From positions 62,001 through 126,000 of IMG/VR virus record IMGVR_UViG_3300046543_000266: a DNA stretch of 64,000 nucleotides, one strand, 5' to 3'. The position numbers and the translations under genes were made by a program. The notes beneath the pieces were generated by a model. That model had not been told where the DNA came from, did no database searches, and saw only the letters and a program-made list of their open reading frames with translations. Of the stretch, positions 40,839 to 50,148 are shown in pieces. This DNA comes from a virus. The first letter of the stretch is position 1. Each line of letters starts with the position of its first letter.

Positions 40839-43094
40839 TTATTTGACTTGGTGCGGGAAGCCTTCAACAATAGAGGCCACCCCTTGATTCTTCACAACAG
40901 TGAACGGCTTGGCACCTTCGTAGATTTCGTCGCTCTTCGGAGTAACGATGATCACTGACGGGATAAGCGCGTTCAGTACCGGCAGCAGGTCCTGGAAGGA
41001 CTGCGTCATTTCCTTCGAGAGGTTAGCGGTAGGTTCGTCGAGTATCAGCATGGAACAACGCTTGTGACTCGGAACGAACGCGAGAAGCGCCAACACCAGC
41101 ACGATGGTAAACAGCTTCGACTCGGCGCCCGACAGCTTGCGTACATCCGAAGTCAGCGTCTTCTTACCGTATCGACGATGGACCATCAACGATACCTGCG
41201 TGCCCCATTCGAACTCGAAGCGGTACGTCTCGGGGAAAACTTGTGACGAATACTTGTTGACGAGTGCCATCAAGCGCTGGCTGATTGCTTCCACCGCCAT
41301 CTTCTTGATGTTCTTGTCCTGATACCCCTGCACCAACAGACGCAGCGGTTCTTCGTCGCGGAGCTCACGCTTCATCTCAACCAGACGATCACGCATCTCG
41401 GTAACACGCACGCTGATGGTCTGATGCACTTCCAGCTTGGCACTGACCTTCGACAACCGTTCCTGAATCGTGTTCATCTTCGATGACAAACCACTGGCGT
41501 TCTTGGCCTTGAGCTTGTCAGCCTTCGTCAGCTGCAGATACTCCAGAATGGTTTCGACGTGCGGACGCATTGCCTCTAGCATAGCCCTACGTTCATACAG
41601 TTCTTCGAGCATCCGCTTGAGCACCACCGTCTGTAGCTTCTTGCCCTCGAACTTCTTGGGCTTCTTCGGCAGATCCTGAAGTTCTTCGTCGATGGCTACC
41701 CACGGCTGCACGTTGGACAGTTCGGCAGTGAGCTTCGTGATCTCGGCGTCGGCGGCTTCCAGCTTGACTCGCAGCTTCTTCTGCTCACCACGCGCGGCTT
41801 TGTACTCGGCATACGCTCGATGTTGCTTGGCCTGTGCCGTCAGCTTCTTGACTCGCGCTTGCAACACCTTCGGATCTTTGATCTGCACGACTTGCCCGCA
41901 CGTCTCGCACTTACCTTCCGCGAACTGTTCGGCGTGTTCCAGCTGATGCTTGTAGGCGCGCAACGCCGTCAACACATCCTCTTCTTCGCCAGAAGGCATA
42001 TCTACCTTCTCGACCTCGATGTCCTTGAGCTGATCGTTCAGCAAGTCCCGATCACCCTTCAGCTCCGCCAGCTCATTCTTGATGCGACGCGCTTCCCTAG
42101 CTTCCGTGGTGGCCGTGCTACGAGCAGCGGACAATCCATGTTCGGTTACGGCCTCGCGCGTTGACGCACTCAGCTTCTTGGTAGCCTCGATGTATGCTGC
42201 GTTGTCCTTCTGATAACGATCCCACGCTTCGGAATCTTCAAGATCAGCCTTGACCTTGTTGAGTTCCCACGTGTTGTCCTTGACGGCACGCTCGAACTCT
42301 TCCTGCGTGATGGTTCCACCCAGAGCCTTCGCCAGTTCCGCGATCTGCGGTGCAGCACTGGTAGCATACTGGACGAGGCGTATCGTGTCCTGTACCGCCT
42401 GGAACTCGTCTTGCAGTTGCGACAGCTGGAGCTTGTAGCCCTTCGCCTTCTTGCGCATGACTGCGAAGGTTTCGTCGTCGAGCAGATCTTCCTTGCTCTT
42501 GTTGTACTGCGCACGCAACTCGTTGAACGCCGCCTTGATCTTCGACAGCTTGGACAGCGCGGCAGCAAACAGCTTGCGCTCCGTATCCATCTTGTCCAGA
42601 CCGAAGAACGAAGTGAAGAAGCGCTTGCGTTCAGCACTCGACCCCATGACAAGCGGGTGGGGAACCCGGCTGTCGATGTGGACGTAGGTGTTATACTCTT
42701 CTTGCGAGATGGGGAATGATTTGCGCAGATAGGCCCGAGCGAACGTCGGGGTACGCAATTGCTTGTCCTTGCCGTTGACCTTGATGGCGATCTTCTCGGT
42801 CTTGCCGCGCATCGACCGATTGACCACTACCTTGTGACCGTAGGCATTCGTGTAAGACAGCGCGCGAGTGCCTTGCTTCAGACGGTCGGCCTTCTCACCG
42901 ACGATAGGTTCGTCGTAGAGGATCTCCGCAGGTTGGCTTGTCAGCAGCGACTTGCCAACTGCGTTGGAGTTCTTCGAAGCCTTTCCACCTGCGCGATTCA
43001 GCCCGTACACCACGCTGACACCCTTCGGGATTTTGAAGACTACGTTTTCGAAAGGACCTACATCCTTAAGAGCGATGGCGTGAATGATGTTCAT
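40839..43094 (-). CDS. Rad50/SbcC-like recombination ATPase (T4 gp46-like)
   Basis: 751 aa. Walker A is split by an insertion: GLN, then RAGGKASKNS, then NAVGKS (about residues 31-50). Long coiled coils flank a zinc-hook CETCGQ at about residue 397. The signature LSGAES and Walker B SMLILDEP lie near residues 655 and 685. It would form an SMC-type complex with an Mre11/SbcD nuclease to process DNA ends. No partner nuclease is recognisable in the window, so it is probably encoded elsewhere. A GTAAATAG motif lies 34 nt upstream. Confidence 0.85.
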   Translation of the reverse strand: MNIIHAIALKDVGPFENVVFKIPKGVSVVYGLNRAGGKASKNSNAVGKSLLTSQPAEILYDEPIVGEKADRLKQGTRALSYTNAYGHKVVVNRSMRGKTEKIAIKVNGKDKQLRTPTFARAYLRKSFPISQEEYNTYVHIDSRVPHPLVMGSSAERKRFFTSFFGLDKMDTERKLFAAALSKLSKIKAAFNELRAQYNKSKEDLLDDETFAVMRKKAKGYKLQLSQLQDEFQAVQDTIRLVQYATSAAPQIAELAKALGGTITQEEFERAVKDNTWELNKVKADLEDSEAWDRYQKDNAAYIEATKKLSASTREAVTEHGLSAARSTATTEAREARRIKNELAELKGDRDLLNDQLKDIEVEKVDMPSGEEEDVLTALRAYKHQLEHAEQFAEGKCETCGQVVQIKDPKVLQARVKKLTAQAKQHRAYAEYKAARGEQKKLRVKLEAADAEITKLTAELSNVQPWVAIDEELQDLPKKPKKFEGKKLQTVVLKRMLEELYERRAMLEAMRPHVETILEYLQLTKADKLKAKNASGLSSKMNTIQERLSKVSAKLEVHQTISVRVTEMRDRLVEMKRELRDEEPLRLLVQGYQDKNIKKMAVEAISQRLMALVNKYSSQVFPETYRFEFEWGTQVSLMVHRRYGKKTLTSDVRKLSGAESKLFTIVLVLALLAFVPSHKRCSMLILDEPTANLSKEMTQSFQDLLPVLNALIPSVIIVTPKSDEIYEGAKPFTVVKNQGVASIVEGFPHQVK

Positions 43095-43127
43095 GGCTGA
43101 GTGCTGAAGGGTTAGTTGCTGACACTG

Positions 43128-43135
43128 CTATTTAC
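43128..43135 (-). promoter_or_regulatory. Early/middle-type motif GTAAATAG
   Basis: 34 nt upstream of the Rad50-like gene; nearly identical in extended sequence (GTAAATAGCAG) to the plus-strand copy before dCMP deaminase. Confidence 0.5.
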
Positions 43136-43178
43136 TTGCTGACGCAGAGCGTGGCGCTCGTGGATGTTGTCCACCAGA

Positions 43179-43454
43179 CTAGCTCCAGTTGAGCAACAAG
43201 CGATCCCACCAGTTCAGCGGCTTGACTGCCATGATGATGTGCCACTCCTTCATACCATAGCTATCATCAGCCAGGATATACGTGACTTTGACCGCCACGC
43301 TGCGTCCCGTGTAGTTGGTGCCGTTCCACTCGTTGAGGATTAGAACGTCACCGACTTGGTAGTCGCGGTCGTTCTTGCGAATCTCGAACGACTTGATCCC
43401 GTCGAGGGACGGGCCGAACACTTCCTGCGCTTGTTTCAAGTGATGTGTTATCAC
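43179..43454 (-). CDS. DUF3850/ASCH-like domain protein
   Basis: 91 aa. The pattern HHLKQAQEVF...GIKSFEIRKNDRDYQVGDVLIL, then the NYTGR strand and a final VTYIL element match the ASCH/DUF3850 group of PUA-fold proteins. ASCH domains bind RNA or modified nucleotides. Overlaps the clamp-loader gene by 4 nt (ATGA). Function in phage replication unknown. Confidence 0.75.
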   Translation of the reverse strand: MITHHLKQAQEVFGPSLDGIKSFEIRKNDRDYQVGDVLILNEWNGTNYTGRSVAVKVTYILADDSYGMKEWHIIMAVKPLNWWDRLLLNWS

Positions 43455-44584
43455 GCCGCGATCTCCTTGATCAGATAGTAGAGCTCGGACGACAGCAACT
43501 CTGTGGCCGGAACTTGGAACTGCGTGGCTTGCGACTGGATGCGGACGATCCTGGCGTTGACCGCAGCCAACGTACCCAACGTCAGCTTCTGCTCTTTCGT
43601 TGCTGCCATCACTTCACGCGCGGCCGCACTCGCCCACACCTTCGGATGACGCGCGCCATTGAGCACGGCGTTGTTCAGCATGTACGAGCTGATGTAGCCG
43701 AGCTTCTTGACGAACATGAACTGGTCCGACACGTCGAGTAGCGCCTTCACGACCTGAGCATACTTCAGATTGTAGACGCCGGACATCACTGCGGCAGCCA
43801 GCTTGTCGTCCGACGATTCGGTGCTCGACAGGACCGTGGACAACTGCTCCTTGGTCAGCAACTCCGGCTTGTCCTTCATGCCGTCGTAATACTGCTGAGC
43901 CGACTGCATCAGGTTGGCGAGCGTTCGCATTTCCTGATTGGAGTTCTTGACGATGGTCTTCAGCAGCGCCTTGTCTTCGGTGAGCAGATAGTTCATGCCC
44001 TCACCCTTGGCGATACGCACGGCTTGCTTCAGCAGATCGACGTTGGAATGCGGCTCCAACACAAACTGCGTGCATCGCGACAGGATAGCCTTGCCTACCG
44101 TAGAGCTGAACTTGGCGGGCTCCATCGAACAGATGATGAACATCGTGTCTTTCGAGGGCTCTTCTAATGTCTTCAGCAGGGTTTGTGCTGCGGCATTGTT
44201 GCTCACCAGCTGATGCGCTTCGTCGATCATGATGATGCGCTTCTTCAACATAGGCTTGAACTTCGAGACCTTGATGAGCTCGCGCACATCGTCGATGCCT
44301 CGCTCGTCAGCCGCGTTGATCTCACGGAAATCTTGCTGCTGATTGTGAGGCTTGCCGTTGATCTCGTTGGCCAGGATGCGAGCAAACGTGGTCTTGCCAG
44401 CCGACGGCGGGCCAAAGAAGGCAATGGCCGATGGGATCTTCCCGCCTTCGAGGATACCGCGCAGACGGGTGGTTGCTGCTTCCTGACCGATCACACGATC
44501 CAGCGACGTCGGACGATACTTGGTGTGGAGTGCGTTCTGATCGAGCTCGACGGCTGTGGGAGTGGGTGCTTTCTTGGTTGCCAT
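43451..44584 (-). CDS. Clamp loader AAA+ ATPase subunit (RFC/DnaX/gp44-like)
   Basis: 377 aa. It starts with the RFC-like box KYRPTSLDRVIGQE, Walker A GPPSAGKTT (about residues 59-67), Walker B IMIDEAHQL (about 117-125), then TLEEPS and the SRC sensor element (about 170). Clamp loaders open the sliding clamp onto primed DNA using ATP. The C-terminal half has a collar-like helical composition. The small clamp-loader subunit (gp62/delta-like) is not recognised here. Confidence 0.85.
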   Translation of the reverse strand: MATKKAPTPTAVELDQNALHTKYRPTSLDRVIGQEAATTRLRGILEGGKIPSAIAFFGPPSAGKTTFARILANEINGKPHNQQQDFREINAADERGIDDVRELIKVSKFKPMLKKRIIMIDEAHQLVSNNAAAQTLLKTLEEPSKDTMFIICSMEPAKFSSTVGKAILSRCTQFVLEPHSNVDLLKQAVRIAKGEGMNYLLTEDKALLKTIVKNSNQEMRTLANLMQSAQQYYDGMKDKPELLTKEQLSTVLSSTESSDDKLAAAVMSGVYNLKYAQVVKALLDVSDQFMFVKKLGYISSYMLNNAVLNGARHPKVWASAAAREVMAATKEQKLTLGTLAAVNARIVRIQSQATQFQVPATELLSSELYYLIKEIAA

Positions 44585-44603
44585 TGTGTCGGTTGGTTAT
44601 TAG

Positions 44604-44891
44604 TTAGGCCAGGACTTCGATCACTGCGTTCGCCGCCGGAGCGTTGTCGAACAAGCGCGAGAAGAAGCCTTGTCGATTGGTTGCCTCGTCGAGTGACTTC
44701 GAGAAGGTGTGTGCCGCGAGATACATCGCATACGGATGTGCGAACGTCAGCGACAGTGCCTTGCCATTACGATCGTGACGAGCGCGGAAGGGCTTACCAG
44801 TTTCGGCTTGAACGACCAGTAACTTGTCGAGGATCTCGGGATGGTAGTGCAGGAAGGTGCGGCAGCGATTACCACGGGATGCGAGCTTCAT
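44604..44891 (-). CDS. Small hypothetical protein
   Basis: 95 aa, no family recognised. A short basic start, then a mixed domain with an SFSK-like helix and hydrophobic C-terminus. Ends 19 nt before the clamp-loader start. Confidence 0.5.
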   Translation of the reverse strand: MKLASRGNRCRTFLHYHPEILDKLLVVQAETGKPFRARHDRNGKALSLTFAHPYAMYLAAHTFSKSLDEATNRQGFFSRLFDNAPAANAVIEVLA

Positions 44892-44897
44892 GATGGA

Positions 44898-45098
44898 TTA
44901 CTCCGGTCGAGTGAATTCGCGCTTCAGCCAGATCTGCACGCCCGGCTTGTGATTGCCGGTTGCCAGCGGTTGAGCAGGACGGCGCGTGACTTCGAAGTTC
45001 AGACCCACGCTATTGGCGAACGCGACTAGCTGTTCTACCTTGTACGTGATGATCTCGCAGTACTCTTCCATCTGTTCGGGAGTGGGTTTGATTGCCAT
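44898..45098 (-). CDS. Small hypothetical protein
   Basis: 66 aa from the ATG at 45098, which has AAGGAAG 6 nt upstream; the longer frame back to 45161 overlaps the preceding gene. A helical N-terminal half and a beta-rich end. No family recognised. Confidence 0.5.
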   Translation of the reverse strand: MAIKPTPEQMEEYCEIITYKVEQLVAFANSVGLNFEVTRRPAQPLATGNHKPGVQIWLKREFTRPE

Positions 45099-45099
45099 G

Positions 45100-45363
45100 T
45101 TAGTCTTCCTTATTCCATCGATCATGTTCGTTGTTGAGATACCGGACAACTGCTTTGGCACAGCGATTGTACATTTCGGTACGGACCTCTGCTACGTCGT
45201 CACCTTCTTGCAGTGTGTACGTCTCCGACACGCTGACTACCACCGGTTCGAACTGGACAACTTGAAGCGTCTTCTGCACCGACACGGTAACGCTGTCAGG
45301 CTGCCTTTCGCTTGTGGGTTGTCGCTTCTTCGTCTTCGTCTTGAGGCCGATTGGATTCACCAT
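45100..45363 (-). CDS. Small hypothetical protein overlapping its neighbour
   Basis: 87 aa from the ATG at 45363 (GGAG about 11 nt upstream; the frame stays open to 45501). The N-terminal 30 residues are basic and polar, followed by a Val/Gln/Glu-rich segment. The first 68 nt overlap the upstream gene in another frame, so this stretch codes for two proteins. Moderate confidence because the ribosome site is distant. Confidence 0.5.
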   Translation of the reverse strand: MVNPIGLKTKTKKRQPTSERQPDSVTVSVQKTLQVVQFEPVVVSVSETYTLQEGDDVAEVRTEMYNRCAKAVVRYLNNEHDRWNKED

Positions 45364-45520
45364 TTGAATATCGCTCCATGAACTGTTGGAATTCGTCTTT
45401 CCATCGTGTTTCAGGTAGGAACTTGGTCCGGGCTTTACCTGTCTTAACCAGATGAAGCCAGTGGTGCTCGAAGTCCTTGAGTATCTGAACCTGATCAGCA
45501 ATGAATTCGTCTAACTTCAT
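45296..45520 (-). CDS. Small hypothetical protein
   Basis: 74 aa from the ATG at 45520, with AAGAGG 6 nt upstream. Helical, acidic/basic mix; the C-terminus is KRKAA. The motif GTAAATAAG at 45529-45537 overlaps this ribosome site. Its 3' end overlaps the next gene. Confidence 0.5.
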   Translation of the reverse strand: MKLDEFIADQVQILKDFEHHWLHLVKTGKARTKFLPETRWKDEFQQFMERYSNGESNRPQDEDEEATTHKRKAA

Positions 45521-45528
45521 TGACACCT

Positions 45529-45537
45529 CTTATTTAC
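45529..45537 (-). promoter_or_regulatory. Early/middle-type motif GTAAATAAG
   Basis: Only about 9 nt before the start codon, with the ribosome site overlapping it. If it is a promoter element the transcript would be nearly leaderless, which makes this copy the least typical. Confidence 0.35.
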
Positions 45538-45562
45538 TGTTGATGATTTAGTCGACAAAATA

Positions 45563-46495
45563 TTAAGCTGCAATCTTCAGTTTTGCCCTCTTCTTGGCTT
45601 GTTCTGCCATTCCACGCTCTGCGAGCTCTCGGAGGGGTAGGTGTCCTGCTTGTTTGCCGAGTTTGTAGGCGTGCTTGATCTTGTCCTTCAGGGAAGATTC
45701 AGACAATTTACAAGTTTGGCAGTACGGATTGGCACATCGACCCCAGTCACGAAGAGCCAGTGCTTCACGCAACGATCCAGCGTCGAGAGTTGCACGATGT
45801 GCCTTCTTGTACTTGGACAGCCGAATCTTCACCCTGCGGCGCATGTCGTCGGTCATCGGACGCGCCCACACAACCGGATCCTTCTTCGGGTTGTCACGCA
45901 AGATGAATGCGTCCATGATACCCTCGATCTTGATTCCGTACTGAAGTTCCAGCAACACACCGTAGACTTCGATCTGCTCGATGTACACAATCCCAGGATT
46001 CTTTTTCTTCGAGGCAGCACCGGCGACGCTGGTTGTCTTGAAGTCGAGAATCCACAGTTTGCCTTTCTTGTCGCGATAGATAGCGTCGATGTGACCCTTC
46101 ACGCCTTTGTAGTCGATGAGAGCTTCGTGATACTGCGTCGGCACATCGCAGCATTCATACTTGTAGGACATGCGATGCCACGTCCCACATTCCTTGCAGT
46201 GGTAGTCGGCAAGCAGACGGCCGCTACGACACAAGAAGTTCTGAAGCACTTCGTGGACGGTGGTGCCGACGCTAGTGTAGTAAGCGCCCGCCATGTCGAG
46301 GTGACCGGTGAGTCCGCGCATCGCATGGTTGACGAAGAACTGGACAGCACAGAAGGGCATCTGTGAAGGTCGAAGATACAAGAGTCGCGTTGGGTCTGAC
46401 TTCCCGACCACGATCTGATGTTCCATAGTGTTGCGATACACCTGTACGAAATCTGCAGATATGTTGTGGCTACTCAGAGGCTTTAGGATTTCCAT
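45563..46495 (-). CDS. Cas4/RecB-like PD-(D/E)XK nuclease with Fe-S cysteines
   Basis: 310 aa. Nuclease motifs: GTTVHEVLQ (about residues 75-83), then GHID (about 133) and LDFKTT (about 148), the D-x-K core of PD-(D/E)XK enzymes. One Cys near the N-terminus (PFCAVQFF) and three near the C-terminus (CANPYCQTC) match the four-Cys Fe-S pattern of Cas4/AddB-type nucleases. A second Cys-rich segment (HCKEC...ECC, about 100-116) could bind zinc. Probable exonuclease in phage recombination. First gene of the minus-strand replication block. Confidence 0.75.
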   Translation of the reverse strand: MEILKPLSSHNISADFVQVYRNTMEHQIVVGKSDPTRLLYLRPSQMPFCAVQFFVNHAMRGLTGHLDMAGAYYTSVGTTVHEVLQNFLCRSGRLLADYHCKECGTWHRMSYKYECCDVPTQYHEALIDYKGVKGHIDAIYRDKKGKLWILDFKTTSVAGAASKKKNPGIVYIEQIEVYGVLLELQYGIKIEGIMDAFILRDNPKKDPVVWARPMTDDMRRRVKIRLSKYKKAHRATLDAGSLREALALRDWGRCANPYCQTCKLSESSLKDKIKHAYKLGKQAGHLPLRELAERGMAEQAKKRAKLKIAA

Positions 46496-46535
46496 GCAGG
46501 TCTATTCCGTTTGATTTATGCCTGGACCAATTGGC

Positions 46536-46544
46536 TAATTTTAC
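46536..46544 (+). promoter_or_regulatory. Late-type motif TAATTTTAC
   Basis: 43 nt upstream of the first fibre gene, in the 90-nt divergent gap between the nuclease gene (minus) and the fibre gene (plus). Confidence 0.55.
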
Positions 46545-46586
46545 ACAGTACGAGATGTCCATAATCAAATTCGCAAGGACGAAAAC

Positions 46587-48878
46587 ATGAACGTTCAAAT
46601 CACGAACGCTGGTGCAGCACTGCTCGCGGCGAACAGTGGTCCCATCACGCTCACATCATACAAACTCGGTTCGGCATACGGATACGTACCTGCGTTGGGC
46701 GACACTGGCATTCACGGGACGCTCGTCTATCAGGGTGTGCCCTCGGCACCGGTTGCCAGTAACGCCAACGTCGTCAAGTACAGTGCGTACCTCGACTACG
46801 ATCTCGGCTCGTTCGCCTTTGGTGAGATCGGCTTCTACACGAGCACTGGAGTGCTGTTCGCACTCGGATGTGGTAACGAACTTATTTACAAGCTGGCGCT
46901 GACGTCGATTGCCGCTGGCAACAGCATCCGCCTCGACATGTACCTGTCGATGGTCGGCACCAACTACGAGATGTGGTTGGACTTGGCTGAATCGAACAAT
47001 GAGTTCCGCATGGCGGTTCTCGGAAGCGTCGATCAGATTCCCCCGCCGCAGAACGCAACGCCGAACGCGTACATCATCAGCGGCGCGGCTGGCAATCAGT
47101 CGGCGTTCATGGCCTACACTGACCGCAGCGGTATGTGGGGCTTCGATGCCTATGAGTTCGCCAATCAGGCAAGCGCTACGATCACGGCGCGGGACAGCAT
47201 GTCGGTGACCATCGCACTGGCCGACTACGTTCCGGGTATGAGCCCGTCGTACTTCGGTCAGATCATCCTGGAGTTCTCGACGGGTGCTCTGTTCGGTATC
47301 TGCCGTTACGTCAAGACTGCGGTGATCAGCGGCGGTACGGTGACTCTCGGGTTCAACAATCCGTTGATGATCCTCCCGACGGTTGGCGACAAGTTCGTAG
47401 TGTTCGGCCGTCAAGCGCTGTCCACTACGATCCCGGGCATTCCCATCGCCAGCGACACGCGTCTGGGTGCAGTCATTGTTGGCAACACGCTGACGGTCGA
47501 TGCGTCTGGTCTGATCAACGTGAAGACCTCGTCGTACCCGGTGTCTAGCGTCAACAACAAGACTGGCGACGTTCATCTGGTGGCTGGTGATATCCCAGGC
47601 TTTGCCGCGGTCGCTACGTCGGGCAACTACAACGACCTGTCCAACCGTCCGGCAGTGTACAGTCTTCCCATCGCGGACACCAGCACGCTCGGTGGTGTGA
47701 AAGAACCGACGACCGGCAACATCGCGATCGCTGGTGACGGTACGATTGATCTGACGTACATCCCAGTCAAGACGGTGAACGGTGTAACGCCGGACGCTGG
47801 AACGGGTAACGTGGACGTTGTCTACAATCTGCCGGTAGCATCGATGTCCACGCTTGGTGGCGTGAAGTCGTCGTCGGACATCACGGTTAGCGAGGATGGT
47901 ACGCTCGGTCTGGGCTTTGCCAAGGTGTTGACGGTCAACGGCGGAGCACCTGATGGAAGCGGTAACGTAACCGTGACGATCCCGCCGGTCATCGGTCTGG
48001 TTGCTCCGGCGAAGCTGGCGAGCTTGAACCTCAACACGGTACAAACGGCCGGTCTATACTTCGTGCTGGATTCGGACGCAGCGTCGGTTGTCAACCTGCC
48101 GAGCGCTTCGGGTGGCACGCTGGACGTTGAACCGCTGACGACCACGGCTTCTGGCGGCGACGTCATGCAGCGCTATCAGACGGCGACCAGTCTGTACTTC
48201 CGTCGTTACACTCAGACACTCAACACGTGGAGCACATGGGTTGCAGTGACGACAACGGCAAGCCTTCCGCTGGCAACTACCTCGTCGGTCGGTGTAGTGA
48301 AGGTTGGAAGCGGTCTGTCGGTGGACGGTACGGGTAACCTGACGGCTAACGTAGCGTCGGTCAACGGTCACTCCAACACCAACATCACGCTGAACGCAGC
48401 TGACGTCGGTGCGGTGGATGCCAACACAGTTGGAATGCCGGGCGGAGTTGCTCAGCTGGACAACACGGTGGTCACGCCAATCCCGGCAACGGACCCGTTC
48501 ACCTACGGTCGCCTGCCGTTCAACCAGAACACACTCGGTGTGTGGTGGAACGCTGGTCTGTGGGATGCCAACGCCAATCACGTTCACCAGACGGCAGTTG
48601 CTGGAACCACGCCGGATACGTCGACGTCGTTGCTGGCTAACGGACAGCAGATCATCGACATCACGTATGGTGGTTACATCACGGACAGCGGAGCAGCTCC
48701 GAACTACCAGACGGTAAGCGCGGAAGGCAACGTGTACCGCGTGACGGTTGCAGGCACCACGTCGCTGGACGGCATAGCGCAGTGGGATGTGGGTGATCTG
48801 GTGGTCGCCGTTGCTGGCAAGTGGACGAAGGTCACGGTGAACTTCTCGAACATCGTGATGGGCGCCGGTACATTCTAA
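46587..48878 (+). CDS. Tail fibre protein
   Basis: 763 aa. The N-terminal 140 residues (ITNAGAALLAAN, YKLG) resemble the phage tail-collar/fibre attachment domain. From about residue 300 on the protein is a chain of short modules: VNNKTGDV, GNYNDLSNRP, TLGGVK, GDGTIDL and NGVTPDAGTGNVDV, repeated with variations and shared with later fibre genes. The C-terminus ends with a beta-rich domain. It would bind the host surface. A late-type motif and a divergent gap precede it. Confidence 0.75.
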   Translation: MNVQITNAGAALLAANSGPITLTSYKLGSAYGYVPALGDTGIHGTLVYQGVPSAPVASNANVVKYSAYLDYDLGSFAFGEIGFYTSTGVLFALGCGNELIYKLALTSIAAGNSIRLDMYLSMVGTNYEMWLDLAESNNEFRMAVLGSVDQIPPPQNATPNAYIISGAAGNQSAFMAYTDRSGMWGFDAYEFANQASATITARDSMSVTIALADYVPGMSPSYFGQIILEFSTGALFGICRYVKTAVISGGTVTLGFNNPLMILPTVGDKFVVFGRQALSTTIPGIPIASDTRLGAVIVGNTLTVDASGLINVKTSSYPVSSVNNKTGDVHLVAGDIPGFAAVATSGNYNDLSNRPAVYSLPIADTSTLGGVKEPTTGNIAIAGDGTIDLTYIPVKTVNGVTPDAGTGNVDVVYNLPVASMSTLGGVKSSSDITVSEDGTLGLGFAKVLTVNGGAPDGSGNVTVTIPPVIGLVAPAKLASLNLNTVQTAGLYFVLDSDAASVVNLPSASGGTLDVEPLTTTASGGDVMQRYQTATSLYFRRYTQTLNTWSTWVAVTTTASLPLATTSSVGVVKVGSGLSVDGTGNLTANVASVNGHSNTNITLNAADVGAVDANTVGMPGGVAQLDNTVVTPIPATDPFTYGRLPFNQNTLGVWWNAGLWDANANHVHQTAVAGTTPDTSTSLLANGQQIIDITYGGYITDSGAAPNYQTVSAEGNVYRVTVAGTTSLDGIAQWDVGDLVVAVAGKWTKVTVNFSNIVMGAGTF

Positions 48879-48888
48879 GGACACAAGA

Positions 48889-49536
48889 ATGGCAAAGATT
48901 CAGCATCTCTATTCAACGACTCCGGGTAATGTTCCCGGGTCGTTGGTGCGGGGTCAGGTAGCCATCAACATCCCGGACAAGATCGTGTACGCTAACGATC
49001 CGTTCGGGAATGTGGCACCGATCTCGAACGGTAATCCGGGAGTCGCCAACGCTGGTTCATTGGTTGGCTCCCACATCCCGGTTCAGTTCCATCCGGTCGC
49101 GCAGTTCGGTGTTGGAATGACGGAAGCGCAACTCACCGCGCTGTTCACCGACAACGGTACGACTGCGACTTTGCAGCCTGTGAAGGTGTTTGCATTGGGA
49201 CGCGTCTGGTACACTCCAGTACTGACGTGTCCGCATGTGAGCGCAGGTGCGTATCAGCTGAACCTGAACGCTTCGGCACGTACCGTCTCGATCTCGGGCC
49301 TGACCCTCCCGCACACTGGCAGTGGCAGCGTCAACGTTTCCACGAGCTCATGCAATCTGGTGTTCTACTCGGACAGCCATATCTATCCGTGGTTCTACCT
49401 ACCGGAAAGCTATGGGGCGGCAAACAGTGCGGCTACTCTGTACCGCATTTCACCGTATCCGACCTTCGGGGCTATCCCAGTCTCGACCGGATTCGCAGGG
49501 GCTAACGCCGCTACCTATTGGGGACACTACCCATGA
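48889..49536 (+). CDS. Short tail fibre-associated protein
   Basis: 215 aa. The beginning matches the fibre N-terminal module (PGSLVRGQVAINIPDKIVY), comparable to GQLAINFVDRKLW in the 57873 gene. The remainder is beta-rich and aromatic (WFYLPESYGA). It ends with a 4-nt overlap into the next gene. Probably a fibre tip or adaptor. Confidence 0.6.
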   Translation: MAKIQHLYSTTPGNVPGSLVRGQVAINIPDKIVYANDPFGNVAPISNGNPGVANAGSLVGSHIPVQFHPVAQFGVGMTEAQLTALFTDNGTTATLQPVKVFALGRVWYTPVLTCPHVSAGAYQLNLNASARTVSISGLTLPHTGSGSVNVSTSSCNLVFYSDSHIYPWFYLPESYGAANSAATLYRISPYPTFGAIPVSTGFAGANAATYWGHYP

Positions 49537-50144
49537 TCTTTAAACATCTGGTTCCCCTCAGCACGTTCGGTATCAGCCCGGCTCTGTCGTCGGTACAGGG
49601 TTCGCTGATCGTGCAAGACGCCGAGCGTGCTATCTACGCACAGGTATCCGCCAGTCCTACTCCGGCAACGAAGGTCGGCTTCATCCCTGCGACGTCAGAT
49701 GGGTTTGGCGGCATCACGCAGTTGGCCCGCGACCTAGACGTGCGCTGCTACTCGCAGATGACGGCAATCGGCGGATTCAGTACCGCTCTGGTAGGCACCA
49801 CGCTCACGGTGTATTACCCGAACACCGATGTGATGTGGGACGGAGTGGTGCGCACGCTGGCGATCGGCTCGATCAGTGGCACGGTATCCACTGGGACATA
49901 CAGTCTCGTCGTGGGTTACAACTGGGGATTGACGCAAGTCCAGCTGCTCCCAACCGCATCGGTCACGTCCAACGGTGCTTACGTAGAACTCTGCCAGATT
50001 GCTGTGAACACCACGACGGTATCTGCAGTGGTATCACCGGGGCGGATCAACACGAAGTTCCTGCAGACGTATGTGGTGCGCGGCGACACTTCCACGGCGT
50101 ACAGCATCTCAGTGTCCGACGGCAGCGGTAACATCACATGGTGA
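49533..50144 (+). CDS. Tail fibre-associated protein
   Basis: 203 aa from the ATG at 49533, which overlaps the previous stop. Gly/Ser/Thr/Val-rich beta composition with no enzyme motif. It is separated from the giant fibre gene by 4 nt. A fibre adaptor or chaperone-like role is possible; no family recognised. Confidence 0.5.
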   Translation: MIFKHLVPLSTFGISPALSSVQGSLIVQDAERAIYAQVSASPTPATKVGFIPATSDGFGGITQLARDLDVRCYSQMTAIGGFSTALVGTTLTVYYPNTDVMWDGVVRTLAIGSISGTVSTGTYSLVVGYNWGLTQVQLLPTASVTSNGAYVELCQIAVNTTTVSAVVSPGRINTKFLQTYVVRGDTSTAYSISVSDGSGNITW

Positions 50145-50148
50145 TTAC

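Noticed and set aside
46881-46889. GTAAATAAG on the minus strand inside the first fibre gene
   Set aside because: About 390 nt upstream of the nearest minus-strand gene and within coding sequence; probably chance.
46656-48044. 462-codon minus-strand frame opposite the first fibre gene
   Set aside because: Antisense shadow of repeated fibre modules; composition is Arg/Val/Asp-heavy without any domain.
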